This document shows positions 42,027-42,943 of a stretch of DNA of 42,943 nt, in pieces; the stretch's first letter is position 1; each line of letters begins with the position of its first letter. The translations under genes were made by a program, and so were the position numbers. Origin of the DNA: Erysipelotrichales bacterium (GTDB taxonomy: Bacteria > Bacillota_I > Bacilli_A > RF39 > UBA660); NCBI GenBank assembly GCA_022508565.1, contig JAFLUY010000004.1, positions 1-42,943 on the forward strand, written 5' to 3'. The notes under the pieces are model-generated. The model was not told the origin of the DNA, did not search any database, and saw nothing but the letters and a program-made list of their open reading frames with translations.

Positions 42027-42161
42027 ATGAGACAAAGATATAGTAAAAAATATTTAGATACTAATAACCAAGGGTTATCAGATAGATATTGCTTAAAGTT
42101 ATGTTTTTATATTCTCGGAGCGATACTCTTGTTGTGTGGATTAGTAAGTATTTTCAATTAA
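42027..42161 (+). CDS. Tiny single-pass membrane protein, 44 residues
   Basis: A short frame starting MRQRYSKKYLDTNNQGLSDR runs into one hydrophobic helix (CFYILGAILLLCGLVSI) and stops at 42161. A basic N-terminus followed by a C-terminal membrane helix suggests a small membrane-anchored protein with its head in the cytoplasm. It precedes the secreted protein gene by 23 bases. The role is unknown; holin-like or host-membrane roles are possible. Confidence 0.5.
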   Translation: MRQRYSKKYLDTNNQGLSDRYCLKLCFYILGAILLLCGLVSIFN

Positions 42162-42184
42162 TAAAATTTAAAATTAAATATCTT

Positions 42185-42583
42185 ATGAAAAAATTTTTAT
42201 TTATTTTTATTCTTTCTCTTATTGGAATATGCTCAGCAAATGCCCAAGTATTGACATTTAGAAGTCAGGCATATTGCCAAAAAACTATTAATTCTTATGG
42301 ATCTTGGTCATCGTGGTCTAATTGGGAATCTTGTAATGTTCCTATTACTATAAATCTTAATAATGATCAAGTTATAATTTATTCAAAACGTACACAATAT
42401 TATCAAATTTATAATTATTCGAATTCATATTATGATAGTGGAGCAGAATGTGTGGATTATAATTTCTATGATCAAGACGGAGATCGTGGAATCATGACAC
42501 TAGTTATAAAACCTAATGGACAATCTGAAATATATATTCGGTTTGCTGATATTCAATGGGCATATATTGTAATTCGAACATAA
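42185..42583 (+). CDS. Small secreted protein, 132 residues
   Basis: The frame is open from 42089, but ATG 42185 is chosen because it starts a textbook signal peptide: MKKFLFIFILSLIGICSANA, with cleavage expected after ANA. The mature part is rich in Ser, Trp, Tyr and Asn (YGSWSSWSNWESCNVPITIN) and looks like a small beta-domain, with four cysteines in the mature part and an acidic loop (YDQDGDRG). The family is not recognised. Export suggests action in the periplasm or on the cell surface of the infected host. A terminator follows. Confidence 0.7.
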   Translation: MKKFLFIFILSLIGICSANAQVLTFRSQAYCQKTINSYGSWSSWSNWESCNVPITINLNNDQVIIYSKRTQYYQIYNYSNSYYDSGAECVDYNFYDQDGDRGIMTLVIKPNGQSEIYIRFADIQWAYIVIRT

Positions 42584-42628
42584 AAATATTAAAAAATATT
42601 CAAAATAAAGCCCTCTGTGCTATCCTAG

Positions 42629-42667
42629 AACTCCAGATATAAAAATATATATCTGGAGTTTTATTTT
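42629..42667 (+). terminator. Intrinsic terminator after the secreted protein gene
   Basis: AACTCCAGATATA (42629-42641) pairs with TATATCTGGAGTT (42648-42660), followed by a T-rich tail. It separates this gene from the minus-strand partial gene at the right edge. Confidence 0.85.
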
Positions 42668-42710
42668 AGTCTGGGCGTTGTGTGGGATATACTGGCCAAG
42701 CTCTTACGAT

Positions 42711-42943
42711 TTATTCATAACGTTTTCTGAGAATATTAATAATTTCTTCAAACTTTTCGTCATCTTCTTGTCTATGTTTTTCAGCATCATAAGATGAATG
42801 CTTCCTAAATACGTTTTGTATATTTTCAAAATATTTTTCGGCGTCATCGATTTTTCTACTTTTCGGGCTATATTTAGGTTGACAAATATCTCCATAATCA
42901 CTATGATGCATAAGTCGATATAAATCTTTAACTCTATTTTCCT
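42711..42943 (-). CDS. 3' end of a minus-strand gene cut by the right edge
   Basis: Read on the minus strand, the frame is open from the window edge through an internal Met at 42911 to the stop at 42711. The visible part includes DLYRLMHHSDYGDICQPKYS and a charged helical end (DDEKFEEIINILRKRY). The even mix of acidic and basic residues suggests a true protein, and the alternative overlapping frame at 42704-42901 is much less protein-like. The family is unknown, because most of the gene lies outside the window. Confidence 0.6.
   Translation of the reverse strand, partial: ENRVKDLYRLMHHSDYGDICQPKYSPKSRKIDDAEKYFENIQNVFRKHSSYDAEKHRQEDDEKFEEIINILRKRYE

Noticed and set aside
42704-42901. Minus-strand open frame overlapping the right-edge gene
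   Set aside because: Its Met/Ile/Lys-heavy composition looks like a frame shadow, while the frame at 42711-42943 stays open to the edge and has normal composition.
1-42943. Recoded stop codons as in some large gut phages
   Set aside because: TAG ends the NlpC/P60 and aroA genes at natural family ends, and TGA ends the endonuclease gene at 9299, so the standard code is used.
1-42943. tRNA genes or CRISPR arrays
   Set aside because: I saw no cloverleaf with a T-loop GTTCRA-type core in the intergenic gaps and no regularly spaced repeats; a covariance-model scan would be needed to exclude tRNAs fully.

Overview
The window looks like part of the genome of a large, AT-rich, T4-related contractile-tailed phage (myovirus). 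The host is probably a member of the Bacteroidetes. Phage identity rests on a T4 gp18-type tail sheath, a gp19-type tail tube, a UvsW-type helicase, the C-terminal half of a T4-type family B DNA polymerase, free-standing homing endonucleases and tightly packed, often overlapping genes. The host inference rests on gene starts preceded by A-rich tracts instead of Shine-Dalgarno sites, BspA-type leucine-rich repeats, Ig-like repeat proteins, and an AroA whose motifs resemble Bacteroidetes AroA. TAG, TGA and TAA all act as stops, so the code is standard. No tRNA, rRNA, CRISPR array or insertion sequence was seen.

Layout. 1-3300: a YkuD-like protein, a secreted NlpC/P60 peptidase, a lipoprotein and small unknown genes, several separated by hairpin terminators. 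3493-8083: tail sheath, with a large coiled-coil insertion, and tail tube. 8241-10330: a homing endonuclease overlapping aroB. 10455-12968 (minus): a long protein with an apparently tail-tube-like N-terminus and four Ig-like repeats. 13007-19469: a mostly plus-strand run of DNA and metabolism genes (RuvC-like resolvase, XPD/DinG-like helicase, ClpP-like protease, glycosyltransferase, IMPDH/GMP reductase-like enzyme). 19502-23626 (minus): BspA-like protein, UvsW helicase and two unknowns. 23911-27181: a cluster containing a sigma factor, two unknown proteins, a membrane protein and a nucleoside diphosphate kinase. 27251-29355: an aroA-unknown-aroK-unknown operon. 29458-32187: a second homing endonuclease and the split polymerase. 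32254-36415: structural-looking proteins, including three that share an N-terminal module and one beta-helix protein. 36529-41874: second sigma factor, ClpX, DHH phosphoesterase and endonuclease IV. 42027-42943: small secreted or membrane proteins and the 3' end of a minus-strand gene.

Two themes stand out. First, six proteins start with a ten- or eleven-residue peptide that closely matches the capsid-targeting sequence of T4 internal head proteins (T4: MKTYQEFIAE, cut by the head protease after I/L-x-E). They include one of the two sigma factors and the nucleoside diphosphate kinase. This suggests a set of enzymes packed in the head and delivered with the DNA, including a sigma factor that could redirect host RNA polymerase at once; the second sigma factor lacks the peptide and could act later. 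Second, three shikimate-pathway enzymes (AroB, AroK, AroA) are present with intact catalytic motifs, which is very unusual for a phage and implies reprogramming of host aromatic metabolism. Phage ClpX and a ClpP-like protein, a polymerase split between motifs A and B, and nucleotide enzymes complete the picture. These are readings of the sequence by eye; no database search was run.
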